Source: Epiperipatus broadwayi (lineage: Eukaryota; Onychophora; Udeonychophora; Euonychophora; Peripatidae). From it: a stretch of DNA of 64,000 nt. The position numbers and the translations under genes were made by a program. The stretch lies in contig JAQFVV010000151.1 in the NCBI GenBank assembly GCA_028023455.1, forward strand, positions 2,907,097 through 2,971,096. Reading direction: 5' to 3'. Shown here one piece after another: positions 20,601 to 32,487 of this stretch (position 1 is the first letter of the stretch; the number at the start of each line of letters is the position of its first letter). The notes under the pieces were generated by a model, which had not been told where the DNA came from, made no database searches, and was given only the letters and a program-made list of their open reading frames with translations.

Positions 20601-22140
20601 TGATATCAGTCTTTGTATATCTGTTCAATGCTGACACTTTCAGATTTTTTTAAAACCAATAATCATAGTTCCAATTTCTACTGCAGAATAGCAAGCTGAT
20701 AAACTAATGTAGATATTAGCAAAATAATATGGAAGCAACAGTAATGCCCTCAGAATGCCTAGGAATATGTTATACAGGATTGACATAAAACATTTAATTG
20801 TTGAAGTATTTATCGATGCGCCATTGTATCACAAATCATTCACAAGTGAAAATCAGTTACCACTAACAAGTTTCATTCATCACATGAGTCAGAAGTATAA
20901 ATTCCTTGGTTTCCATATCTATGTTGATTGTACTCTAATTTACCTGAAGGTGGTTCTCAAAATAGATGTGGATCTCAGTGTTTGTTCTAGGGGATATTTC
21001 TAAATAATAAGGCACAGAAAAAACTTACTTGATTGTTTGCTTTTTTGTGGAATTACAGAGTAATCAAAAATGTTTTTAATAAAGTTAAAATTTTACTTTT
21101 TACTATTTTTATTTTTGCTAAAATTGTTTGCTAACTCTCAAAAAATGTATCTTCATCAGGAATACATGTATATGCAAAAATTTAACTCGATTGGGGGATG
21201 GGTAAAAATTCAATTACAAGATTTTTCAGACAGACCAAAAAACACAGTAAATTAAATAAAAGCATATAAAAATGTATTTTATAAATGTTTCAGTGAAGTT
21301 ACAATTTAAAGACCTTTTCATAATAATTGCAATAAAATATAAACAGCAAATGAACAATGTCTAGACTTGTGTGTACAGTTATTTATGGAAGGTTTATAAT
21401 ATTGCAACTTAAAATGTATGTACAAATTTAAACATCAGATAAAGTAAAACTTCATTAATAAGGTGCCTATTAAAGAATTATAGAAAAATTGAATACAAAT
21501 ATTGATATCAACTACCATCAAATAGCTTCCTCCAAAAAGTTAGAATGAGAAATGTCTGACTATAAATCCAATCGTAAAAGTCTTTATGAATGGTGTGGTT
21601 TATTTAACTTCATTCTTAAAATTAACCAATCTAAGAATCACAAACTCTGTTTCAAAGAGATATTTATAAGAATGTAAAATGTAAATGAAACAAGTTAAAA
21701 GACAACATCATAAAGATATTGAATAAAAAAAATCAAAATACTATATCATAAATGGAGATATATTTGTATTTCATGGATTGATTTGCAAAGGGCATTTCTA
21801 AAATATTATTTTATCTTCCCATCTTTTTGGACAAAGGTAAGCAGAAAAATTTCATGGTCTATATAATCAAAAATAATTCTAGTGGATTTCAAATTACCTA
21901 TCTTTTAAATCATATCCAAATACTCCCACAGTACCTGTGGCTCTTACTTCTTAAAATTATAAATCATAAGCGATAAGAATGCTATTAACAAGAAAGACTC
22001 CTATGTCTCCCTCTCTAAAAATGGCCTACTTAAACAAATAATTAGCTATTCAATTATGCTAATCACTCATTCAAATATCTTTAATAAAGCCAGAAATCTC
22101 TCCTGTCAGTTGCCATGACTATGATTAATATAACTTAATT
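20600..22140. other. no recognisable gene
   Basis: AT-rich sequence. An 82-codon frame at 20,755-21,003 matches no family I know and has no supporting context. Nothing else is supported. Confidence 0.4.
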
Positions 22141-22154
22141 GAAAGTGCACTACA

Positions 22155-22290
22155 CAAAAATTGCTAACTTGATTCAGATTTTAAGCATGTTTTGTATATG
22201 TTTTTGTGTAGTTATTTTCCATATTACATTTCCTCGAGATATCGCAAACCAAAATTTTCAACGTTAATTTTAAACTTTATTGAAGTGACT
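22155..22290 (+). repeat. dispersed repeat D, copy 1
   Basis: CAGATTTTAAGCATGTTTTG, then GTTATTTTCCATATTACATT, then TCGAGATAT and CCAAAATTTTCAAC match 40,500-40,640 and 48,015-48,150. Its nature is unknown; it has no coding frame. Confidence 0.65.
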
Positions 22291-22299
22291 GGCTTGGAA

Positions 22300-23420
22300 A
22301 ATTGAATGCTATTATTTACATTTCACATCTTTAGAAACTTGATCTGTTTTGTTTTAGCAGCATTAGCAAACTTTCTAATTCTTTTATATAGTAATCTTAG
22401 AGATGAAGTTAATTTAAAAAACAAGACTAATAGAAAGCAAAATAATATCAATTGTCAATGTGCTATGGAGTCTCAAGTTTTTATATTCAGCAGTGTCTCT
22501 TTAAATGCTGTGAAGTTAATGTTTCCACTGCCAGATGTCTCTCCTAAAATCTATTGTTAAAGGCAGAGAGATTATATTTCAACATGATCAACAAAAATAT
22601 TTTTCTCAGAGGTTACATATAACGTCATCTGTGTGACATTTTTTGTAATGGTAAGGGGTAAAGTAGTGTGTGTAATTTATTGTCAAATTTAATACGGCTT
22701 TCAAATTTCTGCTAAGTTTATGAACTTTATGATTATATTTGGTCTCATTAATCAATTCAATAACAATGTTAGTATTTTTTTGCTCAGTTGGGAAATTAGA
22801 TACAAATTCTAACAGATGGTATGGAATTCAACAACTACCTTTCAGAGCATGGGAGGGGTGCAGATTTGGAATTTCTGAGACATTCACAACAAAAGCATTG
22901 TTTGAATTGTATTTCCTTCATACAAAGTGGTAAATGAAAACAACTTTAAAAATAAAATATGTTGTAGTAAAACGTCTCAGAATTACATTACCATCAGATT
23001 AAATCATGTCATTTATCAATGAAAAACAAGCAGTTTAGAAATAAGTCTTTTTGTGGTCTTAAAATGGTTGAAGTATCATCAAGATTTATAGTAGCATTAA
23101 GAGAGGTGGATTCTAGAATCCAAGGTCCATAAAATGTGGCTTTATTTTGTCACTTGCAGTCCTCAAATTTCTTGTAGCTACTGACTAAAAAACTATTCTA
23201 TTATTTTATTTGTATACATTTTTATTTAGCTTATTCCATTTTATTTTGTCTGGCTAATTGAGAAATCTTGTAACTTAATTTTCACTCACTTTCCAATTTC
23301 CGATCTAGTTGAAACTTTGCATACCAGTGTATTTCAGATGGCAATACATTTTTTAGAGATTGCAAACAATTTTATAAAGCAAAAAAAAAAACAATGAAAA
23401 ATTAAATTTTTTATTTTATA
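22300..23420. other. no recognisable gene
   Basis: AT-rich sequence with short unassigned frames (22,306-22,560 and 22,739-22,933). Neither resembles a family I know. Confidence 0.4.
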
Positions 23421-23428
23421 TGTGATGT

Positions 23429-24300
23429 ATTGTAGCTTCTCCTTAAACAAAGTCAAGAATCTCAGCAATTATGCCCAGATGTACCCTTTCTGTTTTCAAG
23501 CATTTACATTCAATTAACAGCTGCCTAATATTTTCTATTTCCTTACATATTTTACAGACTAAATCACACATATTTTTCCATTGTAGCTTCTCCTTAAACA
23601 AAGTCAAGAATCTCAGCAATTATGCCCAGATGTACCCTTTCTGTTTTCAAGCATTTACATTCAATTAACAGCTGCCTAATATTTTCTATTTCCTTACATA
23701 TTTTACAGACTAAATCACCCATATTTTTCCATTTACATGTATATTCTCTTGTTGCTAAAGATCCCGTTTGAGCCTTAAACAATAAACTACTTTCCTTACT
23801 ATTATCATATATTAACTTGCACCTAATCTGTTTTTTTTTTCTATATATATTTAAACTCTTTTTACTCTCCATACTATTTCTCCATCTCTCTAACTCCCTA
23901 TTCTTTATTAATAAATCTATTCTTTTATCCTATTCCTTATTACTATAACATTCAACAATCCTCTTAACACAATTATCCCATATTTTGTACAAATATACTG
24001 ATATAAATTTTTTATCCAAATCTTTTCCATACCGCATTACCTTTCTCACCCATCTTGTTGCCTGCACTTTACTCATAACCCAATTTAATACTATTTTGGC
24101 TATTCTTTTATTATCCATAAACTGCAATCTACTAAACATTTTCATTTTAGTTTTTGCATCTCTCATATGAAAACTTGACCATCCCATTTCTCCTTGAATT
24201 GCCTCCTTTGCTGTCCATACATCTGCATCCAATGCATGTTTTCCTACTTCCCTTTGAACTTTTTCTAAGTAATTTAATACCCCTTTAAAACTTTTACCAT
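23429..24300 (-). pseudogene. Jockey/I-type non-LTR retrotransposon 3' fragment
   Basis: On the minus strand the order is: DADVWTAKEAIQGEMGWSSF, then RDAKTKMKMFSRLQFMDNKR, then NWVMSKVQATRWVRKVMRYG, then SSLLFKAQTGSLATREYT, then the CCHC-like CKICKE...C. The 3' end is GGAGAAGCTACAATACATCA. This is the post-reverse-transcriptase C-terminal domain seen in many animal LINEs. Frameshifts, a stop near 23,940 and an internal deletion of the region just before the 3' end make it dead. It is 5'-truncated near 24,290. Six or more related copies lie at 24.7 kb and 56.4-63.9 kb. Confidence 0.75.
23430..23731 (-). repeat. 151-bp tandem duplication within the LINE 3' end
   Basis: 23,430-23,580 and 23,581-23,731 are direct repeats that differ, by my reading, at one base (CACAC versus CACCC near the end). 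Both contain the same internal deletion of the LINE, so the duplication followed that deletion. Near-identity implies a recent event or an assembly artefact. Confidence 0.85.
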
Positions 24301-24689
24301 AGTGCCATCTAGTGCTATTAAATTATATCTAAACTTTCTTCATTCATAATTTCTGGAATGTACAAAATTTAAAAAAAATAATATGTATTTTTTTATTAAT
24401 GAATACTTAGAAATAACACAAATTTCTATAGCTTTCATAAATAAAAGAAAATTATATTTATAAATAAGATTCTCAAATAATCATTTAATTGTATTAGTTA
24501 TAATCATGACTTCACTATGCAGTGCTTCTTGTTTTAGGAATTACAATGGCACTGTGATTTCTATATCTTTGGCTTGTTATTTTGAACCTATCTTCAACCT
24601 TAAATTGCCATTTGCATTTGAAGTTTTATTTTGCTGCAAAAATCATTTTAAATTATTAGTTGAAAAAAAATCTGCAGATGTCAGCATCA

Positions 24690-24960
24690 TACAAACCAAG
24701 TGATTATACAGAAAGTGGATTATTGGTTTTTATGCTGGGTTTGGGAAAAGATAAGGGGGATTTAGATATAAAGGCAATAGAGTGACAAAGATTATGTTGT
24801 GGAAATGGGATGGAGCAGAATATGGGAAAACTTAGAGTGGAGAATGGAAAATAAAGTGGCTAACAGGTTTCTCAGGGCATAATTGCTGAGAGATTATTGA
24901 CTTTGTTTAAGGAGAAGCTACAGCACATCACATCAAAAAAAAATTACAATATCTAATTTG
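24690..24960 (+). pseudogene. non-LTR retrotransposon 3' end, same family
   Basis: From AAGTGATTATACAGAAAGTG on, this matches the end of the same LINE family. The frame holds FMLGLGKDKGDLDIKAIE, then a stop and frameshifts. It ends with the family 3' terminus GGAGAAGCTACAGCACATCA and an A-rich tail. It is heavily 5'-truncated and opposite in direction to the copy at 23.4-24.3 kb. Confidence 0.75.
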
Positions 24961-26010
24961 TGCATCAATAACATTAGATCTGCCCCTCTTGATCTCAAGA
25001 GAAATGATGATTTCTGTTTAGTGTAATATTTTGCCTTAGGTAAAATGTTTAATTCCTCCCCCACCCCATCTTTGAAGATAAAAATTGTAATTTTCAGAAA
25101 TTTCTTTACATATTAAATATATTTAGGCAATAATTTTGTAAAATACTTATTTTAAATCAAAAGCTCATGCAACTATAATTAAATTTTATTTGAAAACATT
25201 ACTTTTAAAAAGACAAATTGTAAAAAGTTTGTAATGGCAAAGTGGAAGCAGTTTCTACTGGGTAATAAGTATAGCTTTTTGTTAATACCTGCAAACAAAT
25301 TTTAAAAATTTTCATAATAATAAATTTAATGGTTTTTTAACATATATTTTCACACTGTAATGATTACAAGTTCTAAATTTTTTTTAAATTTAAAAAATTG
25401 AATTCAGATATCTAATATTATGTTCTAACTTTTTGAATCGATAAAATACATCCGATAATGAATATGAGCATTATAGTTATGAACTTAATTTAATATTTTG
25501 TTTTTTTTTTATTTTACAATGTTCAAATATTAGCTTTAATGTCTATCATTTGAAAGCTTACATTTGTAATAGGAAATGTAAAGATTAACAAAATATAATA
25601 TAGAAAAAATTGTTTACTTGCAAAAATAAAATGTTCAAATATGGAGGAAATTCCCACTAGGGCTTTTTCAAGTAAGTGCAAAGTTGGACCTGAATGGGCT
25701 AATTAAATAAACTCACAATTAATACTCACTTCCTGTTACCAATGCCAATGATCATTCCATGTTTTATGCATGAAAGCTGAAAGAAATTCGGTTTTCACTT
25801 CTAAATGCATTTATGTAAATAAAAGCATTCCATTAAATATTTCTCTTTATATATTTCTTTTAATGGATGAACGAAAAGTGCTAAAAAATTAATCAGTGAC
25901 AAATTGTGATAATTAAAAAATGTAAACTCATATAATGGATAGAAGTTATGATACATAAATTAATTGTAGTTTTTTGTGTATTACAGGCAAAGAGTTAAGG
26001 ATTGAAGTCA
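24961..26010. other. no recognisable gene
   Basis: AT-rich sequence without supported features. Confidence 0.4.
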
Positions 26011-26029
26011 CCACAAGTAATATACTAAA

Positions 26030-26361
26030 CATCACATAATCACCATCTCTTATACTAGCACATAATTGTTATTGAACAAGGCAAAACTCTCCATACAGTA
26101 GTGCCACCCTGTGCCAATCAGAGTAATCAATGGATGCCAGAAGGCTTTGCATAAAATTCCTATCTAGTACCTAGATTCTAAGATCTAGGTGCAGTGCTCT
26201 CAGATCCAAGGCTCCTCGCTGATGAAGGTTACAAGCCAGAAACTAGTCTGGGGATATTGGATGAGTAGGCACTAGATAGAGATTTTATGCACAAGCTTTC
26301 TGGCATCCGTTCTCTGATTGGCACAGGGTGGCACTAGTATGAAGATTTTTGCCTTGTTTAA
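26030..26361. repeat. family A ribozyme repeat, head-to-head copy
   Basis: The left arm is antisense (from ATCACATAATCACC through GCAAAACTCTCCATACAGTA to TATCTAGTAC). The right arm is sense with a complete ribozyme and ends near GCCTTGTTT. The junction is near 26,170. Imperfect direct repeats AGTAATATACTAAA and AGTCATATACTGAAA flank it and may be a decayed target duplication. Confidence 0.7.
26200..26262 (+). ncRNA. hammerhead ribozyme motif, family A
   Basis: CTGATGA (26,219-26,225), helix II GGT/GCC (one T-G wobble) around TACAA, GAAAC (26,239-26,243), helix III AC/GT with loop TA, cleavage after C26,248. Helix I CCTCG pairs TGGGG with wobbles, then the outer ATCC pairs GGAT. All core residues match consensus except the A-A contact beside helix II that is common to the family. 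Confidence 0.75.
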
Positions 26362-26457
26362 GTCATATACTGAAAAGTATCATAATAAAATGACCATATA
26401 GTGAATTATAATTAGGTGTAAATAAGTGATTCTTTTACATATCGTAACTACAATACC

Positions 26458-26470
26458 TATATAATAACTT
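26458..26470 (+). repeat. 13-bp target-site duplication, left
   Basis: TATATAATAACTT recurs exactly at 26,603-26,615 and brackets a 132-bp family A insertion. Confidence 0.75.
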
Positions 26471-26602
26471 AAACAGAAGGCTTGTGCATAAAATCCCTAT
26501 CTAGTATCTACTCATCTAATATTCCCAGACTAATTTCTGGCTTGTGGCCTTCGTCAGTGAGGAGCCTAGTATAAGAAATGGTGATCATGTGATGCTTAGT
26601 GG
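26471..26602 (-). mobile_element. 132-bp family A insertion with one ribozyme
   Basis: Bounded by exact 13-bp repeats. It begins with CAGAAGGCTTGTGCATAAAA, contains one antisense ribozyme, then jumps to the sense end GTATAAGAAATGGTGATCAT. It is therefore a minimal head-to-head copy with most of the unit missing. This is the smallest well-bounded insertion of the family here. Confidence 0.75.
26515..26575 (-). ncRNA. hammerhead ribozyme motif, family A
   Basis: On the minus strand CTGACGA (complement 26,551-26,557), helix II GGC/GCC around CACAA, GAAA, then TTAGTC before TGGGAAT. Helix III has T opposite G instead of the usual C-G. Helix I CCTCA pairs TGGGA, and an outer pairing is only partly kept. 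Confidence 0.65.
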
Positions 26603-26615
26603 TATATAATAACTT

Positions 26616-27290
26616 CTTCACCCAATATATGAATATTGGAGATAGATAAAGATGTATTAATAAAGCAATTCTTCATTTAGAAATCACATTAAGTTTTTTA
26701 ATGAGGAGGTATGATAATTGCAATAAGTATATTTTGAAATTATAAGATGGTATATAGTTTAGTTTTTAGATATATATTGAACTTCTGGAGTAAACAGATT
26801 TATAAGTAATAACTTTATTATATTTTGCTTTTGAATTTAGTACTAATATCAAGGGTAGCAATAAATAATTTTTCCAAATAAAAAATGACTTGCTCTGCTT
26901 TTTGGGCATATCTTTCTGTGGAAAAGGTGTAACAGGACAGACTTCATTTAAGATATCAAAAAAACTAAAGTCAATCTCACAAACCTTTAGGAAGGTAAAT
27001 TAAAATCAATAAGAGTGCCATAAAAACGCACAGAACTTATCAATAAAGAAACTTCTTGCTTTTAATATTAGTTACTCATTCTAATTATTTTATTCCAAAG
27101 CTCTCTAGTGTAAACTTCAATAATCATTCAATATAATCTCCATAAACCAGTTTCTGCATAATGAGTAATCTTGATCAGAGAAAAGCTTTGGGACAGATGC
27201 TCTCCCACATTCAACATCCAGCTTTATTTTCTTTGTATTATCAAAATATAACATCTTTCTTATTGCATTGCCAAATCTATATAAATGCTG
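26616..27290. other. no recognisable gene
   Basis: AT-rich sequence without supported features. Confidence 0.35.
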
Positions 27291-27297
27291 AAGAAGA

Positions 27298-27330
27298 CTG
27301 CTGGGGCAATCGAAACTGTCAATAGTGGGT
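27298..27330 (+). repeat. CTGAAGAAG hairpin motif, single copy
   Basis: CTGAAGAAGACTGCTGGGGC then AATCGAAACTGTC closely matches the arm tips of the palindrome at 2262-2501. The interior can pair (GACTGC with GCAATC, one mismatch). It resembles a hammerhead core with an extra A, but helix I cannot be closed. Confidence 0.5.
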
Positions 27331-28003
27331 TGTAAAAAAGCATTGTAAAAAGTAATAATGGAAGGATAATATTAATATTATCAAAATAATAGCTTGAACT
27401 TTCAAAATATCTCAAGATTTTGAACCCAAACTAATTTTTTGTGTAGTTATATATGTGTGATACTGAATCAATAACTAAATATTTAAGTGACCTCAGATTT
27501 TTGTTTGTTATAAGCAACTTTAATCCTTTTGCTTCAATATTATACACTAGTAAAATATCACATGGCTTTATTTGCATTCAGGGTATGCTTTTACAAATAG
27601 TAATTCATTTTACAGCTTTATTCCTAATAATGAGTCAATTAGTTTTTCAAAATTTCACACAAATTTTGGGACATTTAAAAATAACAATTAAATTGGTCCC
27701 CCCCCCCTAACAAAAAATTTAATTCTTCACCATAGATTCAAAATATACTATAAACTTTGAGTATCTGCTAAAAAATAAATAAAACTTAAAATCAAAATAG
27801 TGATAATTAATGAGTAAATATATTACTAACCCCTGGATGTAGGTATATAACCATATTAAAGTTACTATAGTTTTTTTAAAAAACAGTAATTTTCAACATT
27901 TTACAGTTACCATTTTAAAATTATGTCAACATTAGATTGAACTATGATTCATTAAATTAGGTAAAACATACAAAAAAAACATTTTAGTTAACTTAATAAA
28001 CTA
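27331..28003. other. no recognisable gene
   Basis: AT-rich sequence with a C run near 27,700. An 85-codon frame (27,453-27,710) is unassigned. Confidence 0.35.
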
Positions 28004-28120
<117 letters not shown>

Positions 28121-28136
28121 TCTAAAAATATAAGTT

Positions 28137-28170
28137 CTGAGGAAGGCTGCTGAACAGTTGAAACTATGCT
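28137..28170 (+). repeat. CTGAGGAAG hairpin motif, single copy
   Basis: CTGAGGAAGGCTGCTGAACA then GTTGAAACTATG is a diverged relative of the motifs at 2391 and 27,298. CTGCTG and similar bases allow only a weak hairpin. Probable relic. Confidence 0.4.
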
Positions 28171-30180
28171 AATTTGAAAAATAAAGTATCGTATTGTATA
28201 AAATGCATAAAGAAGTGATTTGATTAATATTATTGTATATTAATAAATCTGATGTATATTATGATTTTTAGATTTATTTTTAGTACAATCAATTATTGTA
28301 ATTTTAAAATTATAATGAATACATTTTTTTTTTTACAAAATTGTTTGCATTTATAAAGAAAAGCATTTGATTAATTTCATAATTCTATTATTGAAAGAAT
28401 TTAAATATTATTATTAATTACTGTTTTGATCATTTTTTCTAAAATTATGTAATGAATAAAATTTATATTTTTGTCCTCTTCCCCTAACACTGTTTATATT
28501 TGCAATAAAAATCTTTTTTATCTTAAATGTATTGGTATATTTGATAGATATTGAATAAAAGTTAGTATGTAAACCATATCTTTAATTTACTTTTAGTGTA
28601 TTTTACTACTATATAACATTTAAATTTTTTTATGACATTACTTTCATAAGGTCAGCCATATTACAAAATGATCAATTTAAAAAATGGATAATTTTTTAAG
28701 ATGCTATAGCACATAGTTGTTTATTTTATTAAATTAATGAGTAAAAGTGTGTTACGATTGTTATGACATATTCTTATATAAATAGTTTTTATAAAAGTGG
28801 TAAGATTATATTCCCTTTTTTAAAAAAACAAACAAAAACATTTTGACTATTTTTTGTCTTCTTATTACTACTTAGATATACACAATTTTCAAATCACTAC
28901 TTTTTTTGGCAATTTAAATTTCCTTTTACTACAAATATCTTCTTTTGTAACTTTTTATTTCTCCATTTACAACAGCGAATTAATTATAACCCAGTCTTAA
29001 TTTGCTAAACTGATGCTTCTGTCAAATGACATTTTTTGAAAGTATTTTTGAATATGTTTAAAAACAGACATTCAGATCAAATTTTTTAGTGTAGTTGTTA
29101 AAATATATATTTTTTATTATATTTCTATAAATGATATTGTCCAGAATTAAAAAGTAAAACATAAATTTTAAAGCATTTTCAAATAAAATAAAATGTTTGA
29201 ATATTTTTTTTTAAAATAGTAATATAATTCATACTAATACTTTTAAATCAGGAAAAAATAATTAAATAATATTACAATTATGATAATTAAATTTTAAATA
29301 GATACTAACTATAATTAAAGAAAAGTTGCTTACATACTTTTATCCAATTGCATTTGAAAAAAAAAAATTGATTCTAGTATATAAATCTTAAAAATTGTTG
29401 CATATCAGTTATATTTTTATAAGTTTCTCTACATCTTGATAAAAAATCTAACTGAAATTTAATATCTTTAAAATGAATTTATAAATTACAAGTCAAAAAT
29501 GTTAATAAGGATACATATTATCAGAGAAACTATCTGTAGCTACATTTAAAATTATTTCTTGTCCACATGGGATCTCACGCTAATAATTAAGCATAATCTG
29601 TTCCAATCTTATCTTTAGCCATGTACACCACTACCAGAATATCACAAGCTATATTGTAATCTTGACATTTGCTGAAAATCCATTTTTTGCATATCTTGCA
29701 ATAAATTTAATGGATTCGTTAAATATTCAACCTGAAGATTGGCAGTAGTCAATTTATCTTGTATTAAAAAAAATGCACTAAAGAATATGAAATTATTTTT
29801 TTCAAAAATAGCGCCTACATGATATTGTCTTAAGCTACCTGTCTGCAGGACATTGATCATTGTCTTTTTACATAACTTACCGATCTTGTAAACAATGTCA
29901 GCAATGATTATCAGAAATATCTTCACTTTATATACTTTTTCATTTTATGTAAAAACCTTTAATTATTTGAGGAAATAATATATCAGATTTTATACATTTT
30001 CTATCTATATCTAAAATAGCGTTGGTAACTGCTGCCAAAATTTGGTTGAGTATAGTGAATGTGGTTTTCTAATGTATGGAATAATTAATAATGAGTGTGT
30101 ATGTTTCTTGATAGTAATCAAAATGGAGATTATATATTAATCCATTTTTAATGCAATGTTTAAATGTTATTGATTGAATT
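28171..30180. other. no recognisable gene
   Basis: Very AT-rich. A 94-codon minus-strand frame (29,642-29,926) is unassigned. Nothing else is supported. Confidence 0.4.
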
Positions 30181-31000
30181 TTATTTAAATACCTTGTAAT
30201 TGGTTTGAGTTTCTATAGTAAATGGAATAAAGTCATTAAATTAGTTTTAGATTGATAGATTAACCTTATGCTGCTAGGTATTTTTTTAACCTTATTCAGC
30301 ACCATCTGTTGCAAGTTTGAATAATTAGTGAATGTTAAATGGTAATCCTTTTATATTCACAGTCATTTATTTCATAACTTACGATAGGTAGCTTTAAATA
30401 AGGTGAAGAAATTGCCCTTAGCAACATATTATGCGTACACATAGTTATGCATGCGATATTTTTTTAATATTATTTTATTACAATTATTATAATTCCAATT
30501 GTTAGTAATATTATAATTTATTTTGTAATACTTTTTTTTTTTAGGATCAACTGTTTCGATAATGAACTTTTTCGAGGTTGTGCTAAGGTGCTAGAGTTGG
30601 AGATGTTAATAACTACTTAAAGAGATATCAAGTCCTCTCCTCATTTAATAAAACATCACTCAGCTCCATTTTTAAATATAACTTTCATTCATTCATTCAT
30701 TAATATTTTATTCATTTAATTTTTTTTAATGTAAAGGAATAAAAATATATTTTTATAAAGCGAAGTGCCTGGAGTAATTACTAAAACTTTTGTAGATTGT
30801 AAATGTATACTATTATTAATAAAGTGAATATTCTATTAGTAATTGGCTATTATTATTTTAATCTAGTTGCATTAGTAACACATCAGAAAATGATTAAAGA
30901 CCAAAAGTCGTCCATGTTTGTTTTAATTGAATTTGCAGGTACCTATAAAGAATATATACAGTATATAATTAACGAATTATAATCATACGTTAGTCAGAAT
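30181..31000 (+). repeat. duplicated block X, copy 3 (first part)
   Basis: Aligns with 9.31-9.64 kb plus 10.54-10.87 kb and with the matching parts of copy 2. It lacks the inverted-repeat and hAT-related insert present in copies 1 and 2, so it shows the state before that insertion. It contains the third terminal-exon-like frame. The alignment resumes at about 33.0 kb and again at 36.27 kb after later insertions. Confidence 0.6.
30545..30620 (+). CDS. putative terminal exon, paralogue 3, altered end (function unknown)
   Basis: A T run ending TTTTTTAG precedes INCFDNELFRGCAKVLELEM, then LITT and a stop. The first 19 or 20 codons follow the copies at 10,571 and 17,113. The last codons come from about 130 bp of inserted sequence: the expected continuation (AATGTAAAG) is found only near 30,730. 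This paralogue therefore probably lost its original C-terminus. Unknown protein. Confidence 0.35.
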
Positions 31001-31384
31001 TATTTTCAAGCAGACTCATAATGAATCATTTATTCAGTCTAAAGAAAGAATTGCTCTTTCACCTGACCTCTATCCATATTTATTGTAAATAAATCAACAG
31101 TAATGTCCGAGAAGGCCGCAGTTCATTATTAGCGCTGATCATAGTTTACGAATTAAAGAAGCCAGTTTAACATTTCGTATATCATTTTAAATTAAATATT
31201 ACTGATTTCAACAGCACAACTAATGTTTACTACCGCTTAAATATGTAAAGTTTAGGATTATAATCATATATAACTCTCATTGAATACTGTTATATCTGCC
31301 AGTCTGATTGTGCCAATGTTATATCCGGAAGTATGACTGTCCGGTCAGCAAATAACTATGTTCAATTCCCATGATATTCTCTTG
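31001..31384. other. no recognisable gene
   Basis: Mixed-composition sequence between block X copy 3 and the minisatellite, without supported features. Confidence 0.35.
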
Positions 31385-31615
31385 TAACGAATGCTTTGCT
31401 ACGGATGCTCTCCAACGAAGGGTCTGCAATGAAAGCTCTGAATACACTCTGTATTCTCTGCAATGGATGCTCTCCAAACGAATGGTCTGCAATGAATGCT
31501 CTGCCATGGATGCTCTCCAATGAATGGTCTGCACCGACTGCTCTCCAATGAATGGTCTGCAAATGGATGCTCTGCCATGGATGCTCTCCAACGAATGGTC
31601 TGCAATGAGTCTATT
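31385..31615. repeat. minisatellite with roughly 18/36-bp units
   Basis: Repeats of the words GGATGCTCTCCAA, GAATGGTCTGCAA and GAATGCTCTG alternate about ten times with small variations. All three frames stay open on the minus strand (RPFIGE, ADHSLES and similar periodic peptides), a by-product of repeat length. The surrounding 31.62-32.03 kb is GC-richer but unassigned. Confidence 0.8.
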
Positions 31616-32447
31616 TCTACAGTTCACTAAAGTTCAATTCCCACGATGTTCTTTCAGGCTGGCTGCTACAAAAAATGGTTCACAATGGGCATATCTTCGC
31701 TCCAGTCCAGTTTAGCTGTACATGAACGCTTTATAGTAAGCACTGCAACTGACCTTAAGCTCCTTACAGCTTATGTCTCTGCAACAGTCTACTTCACTTG
31801 AAAACCGCTGGAAACTCAATTCTTTATTCAGCTGCTATCCAGATGGTTTCCTCAGGCTGGGGTCTCCTTCAGCTATACCCGTGAACTACATTTCCACTGG
31901 GCACTGGAATTGAACAGTAACTCTACTGTAGATGCACTCAAGACTGTCTGCTACTCCAATACTGCATAGTTCTTACCCAGTCTTCTTATTGCTTTCTGAT
32001 AACTGCAGCAATTAATTATTGTCCAATAAGGGTAACATCTTTTATTTGCAATCAGCAAATATCTTTTGGAATTATCGTCCGCCATTACGTTAATTAAATT
32101 CTAGTTTTTCTGGAGTGCACAAACATGTCTGCCATTTTTACAAAACACTACAAATACCTTATATATTTAAGCAGTAATTGAAATTAGTAATATTTAATTA
32201 AAAATAATAAATGAAACATTAAGCTGGCTAATTTGTGAACTAAGATTGTCACTAATCGATCTTTTCTGAGGTCAATGTTGATTAATATTTACAATATATA
32301 CAATTAGAAGTCAGATGAAAGAGGAATTTTTCTTTTATAGGATTGAATAAATGAATATTGATAAGTGAAAAGAAACTTATATTTGCAAGGTTATTAAAAT
32401 AATTAGTTATGAGTCTGCTTAAAAATAATTTTGAATAATGTATTTTA
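31616..32447. other. no recognisable gene
   Basis: GC-richer to 32.03 kb, then AT-rich. No family recognised. Confidence 0.35.
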
Positions 32448-32487
32448 TATATAGAGCTCGCAAAATAAGCTCTTAACAAGCTTTGAA

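Noticed and set aside
20755-21003. 82-codon frame as a host exon
   Set aside because: No recognisable domain, no paralogous conservation and no splice signals; chance frame is likelier.
27298-27330. A functional hammerhead at this motif
   Set aside because: An extra A disrupts the core spacing and no flanking bases close helix I.
29642-29926. 94-codon minus-strand frame as a gene
   Set aside because: Low-information AT-rich composition and no family match that I can recognise.
31319-31627. Overlapping minus-strand frames as a repeat protein
   Set aside because: All three frames are open because the minisatellite unit length is a multiple of three. No start context or domain.
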